A stretch of DNA of 64,000 nucleotides from Pseudomonas sp. R5(2019) (GTDB lineage Bacteria > Pseudomonadota > Gammaproteobacteria > Pseudomonadales > Pseudomonadaceae): NCBI RefSeq assembly GCF_009905435.1, contig NZ_JAAAMT010000014.1, forward strand, positions 52,297-116,296, given 5' to 3'. The stretch's first letter is position 1. Each line of letters starts with the position of its first letter. Below, piece after piece: positions 54,786 to 64,000 of this stretch. Under the pieces are notes generated by a model, which had not been told where the DNA came from, ran no database searches, and was given only the letters and a program-made list of their open reading frames with translations. Made by a program: the position numbers and the translations under genes.

Positions 54786-55801
54786 TGAAAGCGGCGCATC
54801 CCGAAGTTGTAGCAGCGACTCGCATGAACCCCGGTGAGACCCTGCGCCAGGCCCGCGAGAGCATGAATTGGTCGCTGGCGCAAGTCGCGGTGAAACTCAA
54901 CCTCACCCAGGCGTCCTTGAGCAATCTTGAAGCAGGCGCCTTCGACAAACTGCCTGGGCATACCTTCGCGCGCGGATACATCCGTGCCTACGCCAAATTG
55001 CTCGGCATGGATCAAGCCGTTCTGGTTCAGGCCTTCGACCAATACACCGGTACCGACGCCCATGGCAGCAATGTCCACAGCCTGGGCCGGATCGAAGAGC
55101 CGGTGCGTCTCTCGCACAATATTCTGCGGATCGTCAGTTTGGTGATGCTGGTGATCGTGGTCGGCGGTGGCTTCCTCTGGTGGCAAGACCAGTCCACCCT
55201 GCGTGGCAAGGACCTGGCCAACCTGGCCATGGAGCACGTTGAAGTCGAAAGCGCCGACGGCACCACCCAGATTCACCCGCTCGACGAGCCTGAAGACCAG
55301 GCCGTTGAAGCCTCGCAGCAGGGCGAAACCACCACCCTGAGCCTGGGGTCGGCGCAAGCGCCGGCCGACTCGGTTGCGGCTCCCGCTACCCCGTACGCAC
55401 CTCAGGTTGCGCCGGTCGCCCCTGGAGCGCCGCAGACCACCGTTGGCACGTTGGCCCCTGCAGCAGTGCCTGCTCCGGTTGTGCCGGCCGCGGTGCCTGC
55501 GACCCCGGCCGCACCTGCCACGGCCGCAGCAACCCCGGCCCCGACCGCACCGGTTGCGGGCACCGGCCAGCTGACGCTGAAATTTGTCGCCGATTGCTGG
55601 ACCCAGGTGACCGACGGCAACGGCAAGGTTCTGTTCAGTGGTCTCAAGCGCAAGGGTCAGACCGCCGAACTCAGTGGCAAACCACCATTCTCGCTGCGTC
55701 TGGGCTATGCCCGCGGTGCGCAGGTGACCTACAACGGTCAGCCTGTGGACGTGGCACCGTTCACCAATGGCGGGACCGCTCGCCTGAAGTTGGGGCAATA
55801 A
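54782..55801 (+). CDS. rodZ: RodZ-like helix-turn-helix membrane protein
   Basis: 339 aa. Cytosolic HTH_25 domain (~15-85; GETLRQARESMNWSLAQVAV, THTFARGYIRAYAK-like text), one TM helix (~113-135, IVSLVMLVIVVGGGFLWW), a Pro/Ala/Thr-rich periplasmic linker, and a C-terminal DUF4115 domain (FVADCWTQVTDGNGKVLFSG). RodZ links MreB to the cell-wall elongasome. Two adjacent ATGs (54782, 54785) are both possible starts. Confidence 0.88.
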   Translation: MMKAAHPEVVAATRMNPGETLRQARESMNWSLAQVAVKLNLTQASLSNLEAGAFDKLPGHTFARGYIRAYAKLLGMDQAVLVQAFDQYTGTDAHGSNVHSLGRIEEPVRLSHNILRIVSLVMLVIVVGGGFLWWQDQSTLRGKDLANLAMEHVEVESADGTTQIHPLDEPEDQAVEASQQGETTTLSLGSAQAPADSVAAPATPYAPQVAPVAPGAPQTTVGTLAPAAVPAPVVPAAVPATPAAPATAAATPAPTAPVAGTGQLTLKFVADCWTQVTDGNGKVLFSGLKRKGQTAELSGKPPFSLRLGYARGAQVTYNGQPVDVAPFTNGGTARLKLGQ

Positions 55802-55804
55802 GTC

Positions 55805-56914
55805 ATGCACGGTGAATCTCCAATCAAGCGTCGTGAGTCGCGGAAAATCTGGGTAGGCAATGTTCCGGTTGGTGGCGATGCGCCCATCGCGGTCCAGAGC
55901 ATGACCAATACCGACACCAACGATGTCGCCGCGACCGTCGCACAGATCAATCGTCTGGTGGATGCCGGTGTCGACATTGTTCGGATCTCGGTACCGGACA
56001 TGGACGCGGCAGAAGCTTTCGGCAAGATCAAGCAACTGGTGTCCGTCCCGCTGGTAGCCGACATTCACTTCGATTACCGCATCGCCCTGCGCGTTGCCGA
56101 ATTGGGCGTGGATTGCCTGCGTATCAACCCGGGCAACATCGGTCGTGAAGACCGTGTGCGGGCCGTGGTCGATGCCGCCCGCGACCGCGGTATCCCGATC
56201 CGCATCGGTGTGAACGCCGGCTCCCTGGAAAAGGACCTGCAAAAGAAATACGGCGAGCCGACCCCGGCCGCGCTGGTCGAGTCGGCCCTGCGCCATGTCG
56301 AGCATCTTGATCGCCTGGATTTCCAGGACTTCAAGGTCAGCGTCAAGGCCTCCGACGTGTTCATGGCGGTCGAAGCCTACCGCCTGCTGGCCAAACAGAT
56401 CATCCAGCCGCTGCACCTGGGCATCACTGAAGCCGGTGGCCTGCGTTCCGGCACGGTGAAATCCGCCGTCGGCCTCGGTATGCTGCTTGCCGACGGGATT
56501 GGCGATACTATTCGCATCTCGCTGGCGGCTGACCCGGTCGAGGAAGTGAAAGTTGGCTACGACATCCTCAAGTCCCTGCACCTGCGTTCGCGTGGCATCA
56601 ACTTCATCGCCTGCCCGAGTTGCTCGCGGCAGAACTTCGATGTGGTCAAGACCATGAATGAGCTGGAAGGGCGCCTGGAAGACCTGCTGGTGCCACTGGA
56701 TGTGGCGGTGATCGGATGCGTCGTGAACGGGCCGGGTGAAGCCAAGGAGGCCCATGTCGGCCTGACCGGTGGCACGCCCAACCTGATTTACATCGACGGC
56801 AAGCCAGCGCAAAAACTGACCAACGACAACCTGGTGGACGAGCTGGAAAAGCTCATCCGGCAGAAGGCGGCCGAAAAGGTCGAAGCCGACGCGGCGCTGA
56901 TCGCCCGCGGCTAA
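55805..56914 (+). CDS. ispG: 4-hydroxy-3-methylbut-2-enyl diphosphate synthase
   Basis: A 369-aa [4Fe-4S] enzyme of the MEP isoprenoid pathway. Cluster Cys in [13 protein letters not shown] and [33 protein letters not shown] and [10 protein letters not shown] match the TIM-barrel part. It depends on the ISC system encoded a few genes upstream. 3 bp after rodZ. Confidence 0.97.
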   Translation: MHGESPIKRRESRKIWVGNVPVGGDAPIAVQSMTNTDTNDVAATVAQINRLVDAGVDIVRISVPDMDAAEAFGKIKQLVSVPLVADIHFDYRIALRVAELGVDCLRINPGNIGREDRVRAVVDAARDRGIPIRIGVNAGSLEKDLQKKYGEPTPAALVESALRHVEHLDRLDFQDFKVSVKASDVFMAVEAYRLLAKQIIQPLHLGITEAGGLRSGTVKSAVGLGMLLADGIGDTIRISLAADPVEEVKVGYDILKSLHLRSRGINFIACPSCSRQNFDVVKTMNELEGRLEDLLVPLDVAVIGCVVNGPGEAKEAHVGLTGGTPNLIYIDGKPAQKLTNDNLVDELEKLIRQKAAEKVEADAALIARG

Positions 56915-56950
56915 TGACCACGCTGTTATAAGAATCGCTAAGGATTTTCT

Positions 56951-58240
56951 GTGAGCAAATCTCTGCAAGCCATCCGGGGCATGAATGACATCCTGCCCGA
57001 GCAGACCCCGTTGTGGCGCTATTTCGAAAGCACCGTGGCTGGCCTGCTGGACAACTACGGCTACCGCCAGATCCGCATGCCGATCGTCGAATTCACCGAG
57101 CTGTTCAAGCGCTCGATCGGTGAAGTGACCGATATCGTCGAAAAAGAGATGTACACCTTCGCGGACCGCAACGGCGATTCGCTGACCCTGCGTCCTGAAG
57201 GGACGGCCGCCTGCGTGCGTGCCGTGCTGGAGCATGGCATCACCGGCGGTGGCCAGGTCCAGAAACTCTGGTACATCGGCCCGATGTTCCGCCATGAGCG
57301 TCCACAAAAAGGCCGTTACCGCCAGTTCCATCAGATCGGCGTGGAGGTGTTCAACCTCGACGGTCCCGACATCGACGCCGAGCTGATCGCGCTGACCTGG
57401 CGTCTCTGGGGCCAGCTGGGCATCCGTGACGCAGTCAAGCTGGAGCTCAACAGCCTGGGCACCAGCGAGGCCCGTGGTCGCTACCGCGATGCACTGGTCA
57501 GCTACCTCAACGAGCGTATCGAGCTGCTGGATGAAGACAGCAAGCGCCGCCTGACCAGCAACCCGCTGCGTATCCTCGACACCAAGGTCCAGCAAACCCA
57601 GGCATTGCTGATCGATGCGCCGAAACTGGCCGACTACCTCGACGAGGAATCGCGCCTGCACTTCGACGGCCTGAAGGCTCGCCTGGACGCCGCCGGCATT
57701 CCTTACGTGATCAACCCCAAACTGGTCCGGGGCCTGGATTACTACAGCAAAACCGTATTCGAGTGGGTCACCGACAAGTTGGGTGCCCAGGGCACCGTGT
57801 GTGCCGGCGGCCGTTATGACGGCCTGGTCGAACAGATGGGCGGCAAGCCGACCACGGGCGTTGGTTTCGCCATGGGTATCGAGCGCTTGATCCTGATGCT
57901 GGAAACCCTTGAGCAGATCCCTGAGTCGATTGCCCGCCAGGTGGACGTTTACCTGTGCGCCTTCGGCGAGCAGGCCGAACTCGCCGGGCTGACATTGACC
58001 GAGCGCCTGCGTGACGCACTGCCGAACCTGCGCCTGCAGGTCAATGCCGGTGCCGGCAGCTTCAAGAGCCAGTTCAAGAAGGCAGACAAGAGCGGTGCGC
58101 TCTACGCCTTGATCCTGGGGGACGACGAACTGGCGCAACAAGTGGTAGGTTTCAAACCCCTGCGTGGCCAGGGCGAACAACAAAACATTGCCTGGGATGC
58201 TCTGGCCGAGCACCTGGCGACCTGCGTCGTGCAGGGTTGA
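56951..58240 (+). CDS. hisS: histidyl-tRNA synthetase
   Basis: 429-aa class II aaRS. GTG start with AAGGA upstream. Motif 2 [20 protein letters not shown]; histidine-specific [16 protein letters not shown] and [13 protein letters not shown]; motif 3 [13 protein letters not shown]-terminal anticodon-binding domain from ~330. Confidence 0.97.
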   Translation: MSKSLQAIRGMNDILPEQTPLWRYFESTVAGLLDNYGYRQIRMPIVEFTELFKRSIGEVTDIVEKEMYTFADRNGDSLTLRPEGTAACVRAVLEHGITGGGQVQKLWYIGPMFRHERPQKGRYRQFHQIGVEVFNLDGPDIDAELIALTWRLWGQLGIRDAVKLELNSLGTSEARGRYRDALVSYLNERIELLDEDSKRRLTSNPLRILDTKVQQTQALLIDAPKLADYLDEESRLHFDGLKARLDAAGIPYVINPKLVRGLDYYSKTVFEWVTDKLGAQGTVCAGGRYDGLVEQMGGKPTTGVGFAMGIERLILMLETLEQIPESIARQVDVYLCAFGEQAELAGLTLTERLRDALPNLRLQVNAGAGSFKSQFKKADKSGALYALILGDDELAQQVVGFKPLRGQGEQQNIAWDALAEHLATCVVQG

Positions 58241-58279
58241 AGCTGGCTAACAGCCGATTAAGCGAATAGGAGTATTGGG

Positions 58280-58921
58280 GTGTCGAGTACCGAAGATGAA
58301 CAGCTGGCGTCGTTGAAGGACTGGTGGCAGCGTAACGGCAAGCCCCTGGCGACCGGCGTCTTGCTCGCGGCAGTGGTCGTGCTTGGCTGGAATGCCTGGC
58401 ACAAGTACCAGGGCAATCAATCCCAGGGCGCATCGAACCTTTATCAGGCCTTGCTGGAAACGACCCTGACCCCGACCGGCCAGCCCGACGCGGGCAAGGT
58501 CGCGGAACTGGCCGGCAAGCTCAAGAGCGAATACGGTGGCTCGGCATACGCGCAGTACGCCGGCCTGTTCGTGGCCAAGGTGGCCGTCGATACCGGCAAG
58601 CTGGCCGACGCCGCCGCAGAATTGAAGACCATCCTCGACAAGCCGGCCGACGCTACCCTGGGCGAGATTGCCCGTCAGCGCCTGGCCCGTGTCATGGCTG
58701 CGCAGAACAAGGCTGAAGAGGCCCTGAAACTGCTGGAAGGCGATGCCGACAAGGCGTTCCAGGCCAGCCGTGAAGAGCTCAAGGGCGACCTGCTGGTGCA
58801 ACTGGGCCGCAGCGACGAAGCCTATGCGGCCTACAAGAACGCCAAGGCCGCACTGTCGGATGACGCCGCGGTAGGTAGCCTGCAACTCAAGCTCGACGAC
58901 CTGGCCAAAGGGGACGCGTGA
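58280..58921 (+). CDS. YfgM-like TPR protein, SecYEG-associated
   Basis: 213 aa, GTG start with TAGGAG upstream. TM helix ~22-40 (LATGVLLAAVVVLGWNAW) and a periplasmic TPR domain (SAYAQYAGLFVAKVAVDTGK; AEEALKLLEGDADKAF). In E. coli, YfgM is an ancillary subunit of the SecYEG translocon that works with periplasmic chaperones. The hisS-yfgM-bamB-der order is conserved. Confidence 0.9.
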   Translation: MSSTEDEQLASLKDWWQRNGKPLATGVLLAAVVVLGWNAWHKYQGNQSQGASNLYQALLETTLTPTGQPDAGKVAELAGKLKSEYGGSAYAQYAGLFVAKVAVDTGKLADAAAELKTILDKPADATLGEIARQRLARVMAAQNKAEEALKLLEGDADKAFQASREELKGDLLVQLGRSDEAYAAYKNAKAALSDDAAVGSLQLKLDDLAKGDA

Positions 58922-58922
58922 C

Positions 58923-60065
58923 GTGATCGGTTGGAAACAAGCAGCAGTGCTGGCCCTGGCCGTTATGGCCGTGGGTTGCAGCAGTAACAGCAAAAAGGAA
59001 CTGCCTCCTGCCGAACTGACCTCCTTCAACGAAGAAGTGGTGCTCAAGAAGCAATGGAGTCGCTCGATCGGTGACGGTCAGGGTGAAACCTTCAACATGC
59101 TGGTTCCGGCGGTCGAGAACGACCGTATCTACGCCGCAGATGTAACGGGCGTGGTCATGGCGCTGGATCGCATGAACGGTGACGTGGCCTGGAAGAAAGA
59201 CCTCGAACTGCCGGTTTCTGGTGCAGTCGGCGTCGGCTACGGCATGGTCTTGCTCGGTACCCTCAAGGGCGAAGTGATTGCCCTGGATGCCAGCACCGGC
59301 GAGCAGAAGTGGAAGGCTCGGGTCACGAGTGAAGTATTGGCCCCGCCTGCCACCAACGGTGATGTGGTCGTGGTGCAAACCCAGGATGACCGTATCATCG
59401 GCCTGGACGCCGCTTCCGGCAGCCAGCGCTGGATCTACGAAAGCACGCCTGCGGTGCTGACCCTGCGCGGTACTGGCGCGCCGATCGTGACCAACCGTCT
59501 GGCCGTTGCTGGCCTGTCGACTGGCAAGGTCATCGCGCTGGACACCCAGAACGGCGTGCCGGTCTGGGAACAGCGGATTGCCATTCCGCAAGGCCGTTCG
59601 GAGCTTGATCGGGTCGTCGACATCGACGGTGGCTTGCTGCTGTCCGGGGGTGTCCTGTACGTTTCCACCTATCAGGGCCGCGTGGCGGGCCTGGAGCTGG
59701 AAAGCGGCCGGGTCCTGTGGCAGAAGGATGCTTCCAGCTACGTGGGCGTTGCCCAGGGGTTCGGTAGTGTTTACGTGAGTGCGGCATCGGGCACTGTCGA
59801 AGGGATCGACGAGCGCTCGTCCACCGCACTGTGGAGCAACGACTCGCTGGCTCGTCGCCAGCTGTCGGCACCGGAAGTGTTTTCCAGCTACGTCGCCGTC
59901 GGTGATCTGGAAGGCTACCTGCACCTGCTCAGCCAGGTGGACGGCCGCTTTGTCGGCCGTGAGCGCATCGACAGCGATGGCCTGCGCGCACGCCCGCTGG
60001 TGGTGGGCGACATGATTTATGTGTTTGGTAACAGCGGCAAGCTCGAAGCGCTGACCATTCGCTGA
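58923..60065 (+). CDS. bamB: outer-membrane protein assembly factor BamB
   Basis: A 380-aa lipoprotein: GTG start, signal ending AVMAVGCSSNSKK. Eight-bladed PQQ-like beta-propeller (YAADVTGVVMALDRMNGDVA; VIALDASTGEQKWKARV; YVSTYQGRVAGLELESGR). It joins BamA in folding outer-membrane proteins. One base separates it from yfgM. Confidence 0.95.
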   Translation: MIGWKQAAVLALAVMAVGCSSNSKKELPPAELTSFNEEVVLKKQWSRSIGDGQGETFNMLVPAVENDRIYAADVTGVVMALDRMNGDVAWKKDLELPVSGAVGVGYGMVLLGTLKGEVIALDASTGEQKWKARVTSEVLAPPATNGDVVVVQTQDDRIIGLDAASGSQRWIYESTPAVLTLRGTGAPIVTNRLAVAGLSTGKVIALDTQNGVPVWEQRIAIPQGRSELDRVVDIDGGLLLSGGVLYVSTYQGRVAGLELESGRVLWQKDASSYVGVAQGFGSVYVSAASGTVEGIDERSSTALWSNDSLARRQLSAPEVFSSYVAVGDLEGYLHLLSQVDGRFVGRERIDSDGLRARPLVVGDMIYVFGNSGKLEALTIR

Positions 60066-60128
60066 GTCTATGCTTGAGGCCAGTATTGGCCTTGGGCTGC
60101 GGCACCCTGGGGTGCCGCTTCGAACTCA

Positions 60129-60159
60129 GGCCGCTGCAGTGCAGCGGCTTTTGTATTTT
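60129..60159 (+). terminator. stem-loop after bamB
   Basis: GGCCGCTGCA/TGCAGCGGC stem followed by TTTTGTATTTT. It may end the hisS-bamB transcript or attenuate into der. Confidence 0.7.
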
Positions 60160-60184
60160 CTGAAATAACGCAGTGGAGAGCCGC

Positions 60185-61648
60185 ATGGTTCCCGTAATCG
60201 CCTTGGTGGGTCGACCGAACGTCGGCAAGTCCACCATGTTCAACCGCCTGACCAAGACCCGCGACGCCATCGTCGGGGACCTGTCTGGTCTGACCCGTGA
60301 TCGCCAATACGGTGAGGCGCGCTGGCAAGGGCGTTCCTACATTCTGGTCGACACCGGCGGCATTTCCGGTGACGAGCACGGCATGGACGAAAAAATGGCC
60401 GAGCAGTCGCTGCTGGCCATTGAAGAAGCCGATGTGGTGCTGTTCCTGGTCGATGCCCGTGCCGGTTTCACCGCCGCCGACCAGATGATTGCCGAGCACC
60501 TTCGCAAGCGCAACAAACGCTCGTTGCTGGTGGCCAACAAGATCGACAACATCGATCCGGAAATGGCCCGCGCCGAGTTCGCGCCATTGGGCATGGGCCA
60601 CGCCATTGGTGTTGCCGGTGCGCAAGGCCGTGGCGTCAACGCCCTGCTGGAAGCCGCCCTGAGCGAGTTCCCGCGTGACGTCGAGGAAGAAGACCTCGGC
60701 GCCAACGTTGCCGAAGGTGAAGAACAGGTCCGCATTCCTGGCCCGAGTGAAAAAGATGGCATCAAGATCGCCATCATCGGCCGCCCGAACGTCGGCAAGT
60801 CGACCCTGGTCAACCGCATGCTCGGTGAAGATCGGGTAATCGTTTATGACCAGCCTGGCACCACCCGCGACAGTATCTACATTCCCTTCGAGCGTAACGA
60901 AGAGAAGTACACCCTGATCGACACCGCCGGTGTGCGCAAGCGCGGCAAGATCCACGAGGAAGTTGAAAAGTTCTCGGTGGTCAAAACCCTGCAGGCGATC
61001 AAAGACGCCAACGTGGTGATCTTCGTCATGGACGCCCGGGAAGGGGTGGTCGATCACGACCTGAACCTGCTGGGCTTCGCCCTGGAAGCCGGTCGCGCCA
61101 TCGTCATCGCCCTGAACAAATGGGACGGCATGCAGCCAGGCGAGCGCGACTACGTAAAGACCGAGCTTGAACGCCGGTTGTTCTTCGTCGACTTCGCTGA
61201 CATCCACTTCATCTCGGCGCTGCACGGCACGGGTGTGGGCAACCTGTATCAATCGGTGCAGGCATCGTTCAAGTCGGCGATCACTCGCTGGCCGACCAGC
61301 CGCCTGACCCAGATCCTCGAAGACGCCGTCGGCGAGCACCAGCCGCCGATGGTCAACAGTCGCCGGATCAAGCTGCGTTACGCTCACTTGGGTGGCGCCA
61401 ACCCGCCGCTGATCGTGATCCACGGCAACCAGGTCGAGAAAGTACCAAAGTCGTATGTCCGTTACCTTGAAAACACCTATCGCCGGGTGTTGAAGCTGGT
61501 CGGCACGCCGATCCGCATCGAATTCAAGGGCGGTGAGAACCCGTACGAAGGCAACAAGAACACGCTGACCGACCGCCAGGTTAACAAGAAGCGTCGTTTG
61601 ATGTCGCACCACAAAAAGGCCGAGAAAAAGCGCCGCGACAAGCGCTGA
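60185..61648 (+). CDS. der: ribosome-assembly GTPase Der (EngA)
   Basis: 487 aa with two tandem GTPase domains: first P-loop [15 protein letters not shown] (~8), DTGGI, NKID; second [15 protein letters not shown] (~203), [13 protein letters not shown]; then a KH-like C-terminal domain and a very basic tail ([11 protein letters not shown]). Needed for 50S subunit maturation. ATG 60185 with GGAG upstream; an in-frame GTG at 60173 lies in the ribosome site. Confidence 0.97.
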   Translation: MVPVIALVGRPNVGKSTMFNRLTKTRDAIVGDLSGLTRDRQYGEARWQGRSYILVDTGGISGDEHGMDEKMAEQSLLAIEEADVVLFLVDARAGFTAADQMIAEHLRKRNKRSLLVANKIDNIDPEMARAEFAPLGMGHAIGVAGAQGRGVNALLEAALSEFPRDVEEEDLGANVAEGEEQVRIPGPSEKDGIKIAIIGRPNVGKSTLVNRMLGEDRVIVYDQPGTTRDSIYIPFERNEEKYTLIDTAGVRKRGKIHEEVEKFSVVKTLQAIKDANVVIFVMDAREGVVDHDLNLLGFALEAGRAIVIALNKWDGMQPGERDYVKTELERRLFFVDFADIHFISALHGTGVGNLYQSVQASFKSAITRWPTSRLTQILEDAVGEHQPPMVNSRRIKLRYAHLGGANPPLIVIHGNQVEKVPKSYVRYLENTYRRVLKLVGTPIRIEFKGGENPYEGNKNTLTDRQVNKKRRLMSHHKKAEKKRRDKR

Positions 61649-61674
61649 TTCTGTATACGCTGCTACTGGTGCCT

Positions 61675-61759
61675 TGTAGGAGCGGACCTGGCCGCGCTGG
61701 GCTGCGGAGCAGCCCCGGGGGCCGCTGCGCGCCCCATCGCGGCCAGGTCCGCTCCTACA
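61675..61759. repeat. short REPIN (85 bp), copy 2
   Basis: Same ends as copy 1 (TGTAGGAGCGGACCTGGCCG and its inverse) but the long non-palindromic middle is missing, leaving a near-complete hairpin: GGGCTGCGGAGCAGCCCC directly followed by GGGGGCCGCTGCGCGCCCC. It may also terminate der transcription. Confidence 0.88.
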
Positions 61760-61846
61760 CCAGGCCTTGCAGCGCCTTTTGCCCAGCGGCTATGCTCCAG
61801 GACTCCCCCGCGCCGCAGTGAGCCGGGTGTCTTGCAGGAAAGGCCC

Positions 61847-62995
61847 ATGATCAGCAGTAAGTTGCCGAATGTCGGCACGACCATCTTCACCCGCATGTCC
61901 CAGCTTGCCGTTGAAACCGGTGCGCTGAACCTGTCCCAGGGCTTCCCCGATTTCGACGGGCCGCAAGCATTGCGCGACGCCGTGGCGGCGCACATCAATG
62001 CAGGCCACAATCAGTATTCACCCATGACCGGTTTGCCGGCCCTGCGCGAGCAGGTGGCGGCCAAGATCGCCCGCAGCTATGGCGTAACGGTCAACGCCGA
62101 TACCGAAATAACCATTACGCCCGGCGCCACCCAGGCGATTTTCTGCGCCATTCAGGCGGTGATCCGCGCCGGTGACGAAGTCATCGTCTTCGACCCGTGC
62201 TACGACAGCTATGAACCCTCGGTGGAGCTTGCTGGCGGTCGTTGCGTGCACGTTCAGCTGGGTTCGGCGGATTTCGCCATCGACTGGGAAAAACTTGAGC
62301 AAGCGCTCAGCCCGCGCACGCGGATGATCATCCTCAATACCCCGCACAATCCCAGCGGTGCGTTGGTTACCCGCGCCGAACTCGACCAGTTGGCGGCATT
62401 GATCGCCAACCGCGATATCTACCTGATCAGTGATGAGGTCTACGAGCATCTGGTGTACGACGGCCTGCCTCACGTGAGCGTGCTGGCGCATGCCGAGCTT
62501 TATCAGCGTGCCTTCGTGGTCAGCTCATTCGGCAAGACCTATCACGTCACCGGCTGGAAGACCGGTTACGTGGTGGCGCCCCCGGCCTTGAGCGTCGAGC
62601 TGCGCAAGGTTCACCAGTACGTCAGTTTTTGTGGTGTGACGCCGTTGCAGTGGGGGCTGGCCGACTTCATGGCGGCGCACCCGGAGCATGTCGAGGCGTT
62701 GCCGGCGTTCTACCAGGCCAAGCGTGACCTGTTCTGCGATTTGCTCGATTCGTCGCGTTTTACCTTCAAGCGCACCCCGGGCACCTACTTCCAGTTGGTG
62801 GATTATTCGGCGATTCGCCCTGACCTGAGCGATGTCGACATGGCCCTTTGGCTGACCCGTGAGCACGGTGTGGCATCCATTCCGGTTTCCGTGTTCTGCC
62901 AGCAGCCCGTTGCTGACCAGCGTCTGGTCCGCCTGTGTTTCGCCAAACGCGAGGAGACGCTGCGAGAAGCAGCGGAAAAACTATGCGCGATCTGA
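61847..62995 (+). CDS. PLP-dependent aminotransferase (YbdL/MmtT-like methionine or glutamine transaminase)
   Basis: A 382-aa fold-type I class I/II aminotransferase. NLSQGFPDFDGP, the LNTPHNPSGAL loop, SDEVYEHLVYDG and the PLP lysine in SSFGKTYHVTGWKTGYV. The subgroup (YbdL, kynurenine/glutamine transaminase-like) uses methionine or glutamine with 2-oxo acids such as KMTB, the last step of methionine salvage. The partner gene downstream, an omega-amidase type nitrilase, overlaps it by 13 bp and supports this. ATG 61847 with AGGAAAGG upstream. Confidence 0.87.
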   Translation: MISSKLPNVGTTIFTRMSQLAVETGALNLSQGFPDFDGPQALRDAVAAHINAGHNQYSPMTGLPALREQVAAKIARSYGVTVNADTEITITPGATQAIFCAIQAVIRAGDEVIVFDPCYDSYEPSVELAGGRCVHVQLGSADFAIDWEKLEQALSPRTRMIILNTPHNPSGALVTRAELDQLAALIANRDIYLISDEVYEHLVYDGLPHVSVLAHAELYQRAFVVSSFGKTYHVTGWKTGYVVAPPALSVELRKVHQYVSFCGVTPLQWGLADFMAAHPEHVEALPAFYQAKRDLFCDLLDSSRFTFKRTPGTYFQLVDYSAIRPDLSDVDMALWLTREHGVASIPVSVFCQQPVADQRLVRLCFAKREETLREAAEKLCAI

Positions 62996-63774
62996 GCAGT
63001 TTGCCAAACCTGAACCTGGCGTTGATTCAAACCACCTTGGCCTGGCACGATCGCACCGCCAACCTTGAACACTTCGAGGGTCTGCTGGAGCAGGCGCGTG
63101 GGGCGGATCTGATTATCCTGCCGGAGATGTTCACCACCGGTTTTTCCATGAACTCCGAAGACCTGGCGGAGCCTGAAAATGGCCCGACCTCCAAATGGTT
63201 GAAAGCCCAGGCCAAAAAGCTGGATGCCGTGGTCACCGGCAGTGTGATCATTCAGGCCGCCGACGGCAGCCACCGCAACCGCCTGCTCTGGGCGCGCCCG
63301 GATGGCGAGTTGCTGCACTACGACAAGCGGCACCTGTTTCGCATGGCGGGCGAGCACAAGCACTACACGCCCGGTGAGCGTCAGGTTCAGTTCGAGCTCA
63401 AGGGCTGGCGGATTCGTCCGCTGATTTGCTATGACCTGCGCTTCCCGGTCTGGAGTCGTGACGCCCAGGACACCGACCTGATCCTCTACACCGCCAACTG
63501 GCCTGGTGCTCGCCGCTTGCACTGGAACCGGTTGCTGCCGGCCCGGGCGATTGAAAACCTCTGCTATGTGGCGGCGGTCAACCGCGTCGGGACCGATGGA
63601 AAAGGCTTTGCCTATACCGGCGATAGTCAGGTACTGGATTTCCAGGGTGAGAGCCTGCTGAGCGCGGGGGAGGCCGATGGGGTGTTCCAGGTCTGCCTGA
63701 GCGCTGCGGAACTGGCGGCGTACCGGACCCGCTTCCCGGCCAACCTGGATGCCGATACCTTCGAGCTGCATTGA
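62983..63774 (+). CDS. carbon-nitrogen hydrolase, omega-amidase (YafV/NIT2-like)
   Basis: A 263-aa nitrilase-superfamily enzyme with the Glu-Lys-Cys triad visible: LPEMFTTGF (Glu), LLHYDKRHLF (Lys) and RPLICYDLRFPVWSR (Cys). YafV/NIT2 members hydrolyse alpha-ketoglutaramate or alpha-ketosuccinamate, the product left when glutamine is used by the transaminase encoded just upstream. ATG 62983 lies inside the end of the aminotransferase gene (13-bp overlap), implying coupled translation. Confidence 0.88.
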   Translation: MRDLSSLPNLNLALIQTTLAWHDRTANLEHFEGLLEQARGADLIILPEMFTTGFSMNSEDLAEPENGPTSKWLKAQAKKLDAVVTGSVIIQAADGSHRNRLLWARPDGELLHYDKRHLFRMAGEHKHYTPGERQVQFELKGWRIRPLICYDLRFPVWSRDAQDTDLILYTANWPGARRLHWNRLLPARAIENLCYVAAVNRVGTDGKGFAYTGDSQVLDFQGESLLSAGEADGVFQVCLSAAELAAYRTRFPANLDADTFELH

Positions 63775-63789
63775 GGTATGGCATTAAAA

Positions 63790-63848
63790 GCATCGCGGGC
63801 AAGCCCTGCTCCACAATCCAGTAGGAGCCAGGCTTGCCTCAATGCCGG
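63790..63848. repeat. REP-like inverted repeat, second family
   Basis: CATCGCGGGCAAGCCCTGCTCC is followed ~16 bp later by the partial inverse GGAGCCAGGCTTGCC. It belongs to the GAGCAAGCTCGC-type REP family, as does 764-890, but is more diverged. Confidence 0.6.
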
Positions 63849-63877
63849 TCAGTTAAGGGATGAAGCGCCGAAATCCA

Positions 63878-64000
63878 TGTAGGAGCGGACCTGGCCGCGA
63901 TGGGCCGCGCAGCGGCCCCGGAGGCCATTGGCATCTGTGATTGAGCCAGCGAGTGCAGGTGATTTCAGAATCGCCGGGGCCGCTTCGCAGCCCATCGCGG
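63878..64000. repeat. full-length REPIN, copy 3 (cut by window end)
   Basis: Starts TGTAGGAGCGGACCTGGCCG. Its middle (CATCTGTGATTGAGCC ... GTGCAGGTGATTTCAGAATCGCC) is the inverted counterpart of the middle of copy 1 at 18783-18919, so the two are full-length copies in opposite orientation. The right end runs off the window. Confidence 0.88.

Noticed and set aside
54761..58213. 1150-codon open frame antisense to rodZ, ispG and hisS
   Set aside because: A shadow of GC-rich codon bias; the three genes on the + strand are certain and the antisense text is low-complexity without domains.

Overview
The window is Pseudomonas chromosome of the putida/fluorescens type. The core gene order supports this: mexVW-like pump, imelysin/iron cluster, bifA-sodB-argO/argP, tRNA-Leu(CAA)-queA-tgt-yajC-secDF, suhB, trmJ-cysE, iscRSUA-hscBA-fdx-iscX, ndk-rlmN-pilF-rodZ-ispG-hisS-yfgM-bamB-der. 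So do the high GC content and codon use of the core, and the REP/REPIN repeats typical of the genus. No rRNA genes and no CRISPR array were seen; the only tRNA is tRNA-Leu(CAA).

Left core (1-19.1 kb): the 3' end of a methyltransferase, two tiny coupled ORFs, an RND efflux operon (minus strand), and a four-gene periplasmic iron cluster (imelysin lipoprotein, di-heme DUF1111 protein, second imelysin, DUF1513 protein) with a weak Fur-box-like palindrome upstream. Then come the BifA-type c-di-GMP phosphodiesterase with a degenerate GGDQF, Fe-superoxide dismutase, the divergent argO/argP pair, an NAD-dependent epimerase, a coiled-coil membrane protein, a YkgJ-type Cys-cluster protein and a polysaccharide deacetylase lipoprotein.

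Island (about 19,114-37,751; 18.6 kb): an integrated element in the 3' end of tRNA-Leu(CAA). A 14-bp identical att core lies at both ends, repeated AGGGATACA boxes lie next to both att sites, and a tyrosine integrase sits beside the intact tRNA. The right half is a GC-rich replication/regulation module on the minus strand: integrase, unknown 306-aa protein, AlpA regulator, five small ORFs and a TOPRIM-DUF927 primase/helicase. The six consecutive genes from AlpA to the primase are linked by 4-bp ATGA overlaps, with one promoter-like gap. This layout, with structured leaders that resemble P4 'ash'/CI regions, suggests a P4-like satellite or integrative element. No capsid, tail or conjugation genes are present. 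The left half (19.2-28.4 kb) is AT-rich cargo. It holds a two-gene cytosolic plus four-TM module resembling RexAB/Kiwa in architecture, a TIR-like nucleotide-binding gene broken by one in-frame TGA, a GNAT gene broken in a C7 tract, several unknown membrane proteins, a tandem-repeat protein with a T7-associated frameshift, relics of an HNH/McrA-like gene and a phage gpD gene, and four MITE-like inverted-repeat elements. Iteron-like clusters (GGTGAAC and GTGTTACA) near the left end are a candidate replication origin.

Right core (37.8-64 kb): ordinary housekeeping. It covers queuosine tRNA modification plus the Sec accessory translocon, then inositol phosphatase SuhB, TrmJ and CysE. Next is the complete ISC iron-sulphur operon, with a clear IscR-type promoter. 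The last run is Ndk, RlmN, PilF, RodZ-like, IspG, HisS, YfgM, BamB and Der, followed by an aminotransferase/omega-amidase pair. Long ORFs antisense to these GC-rich genes are shadows and are not annotated.
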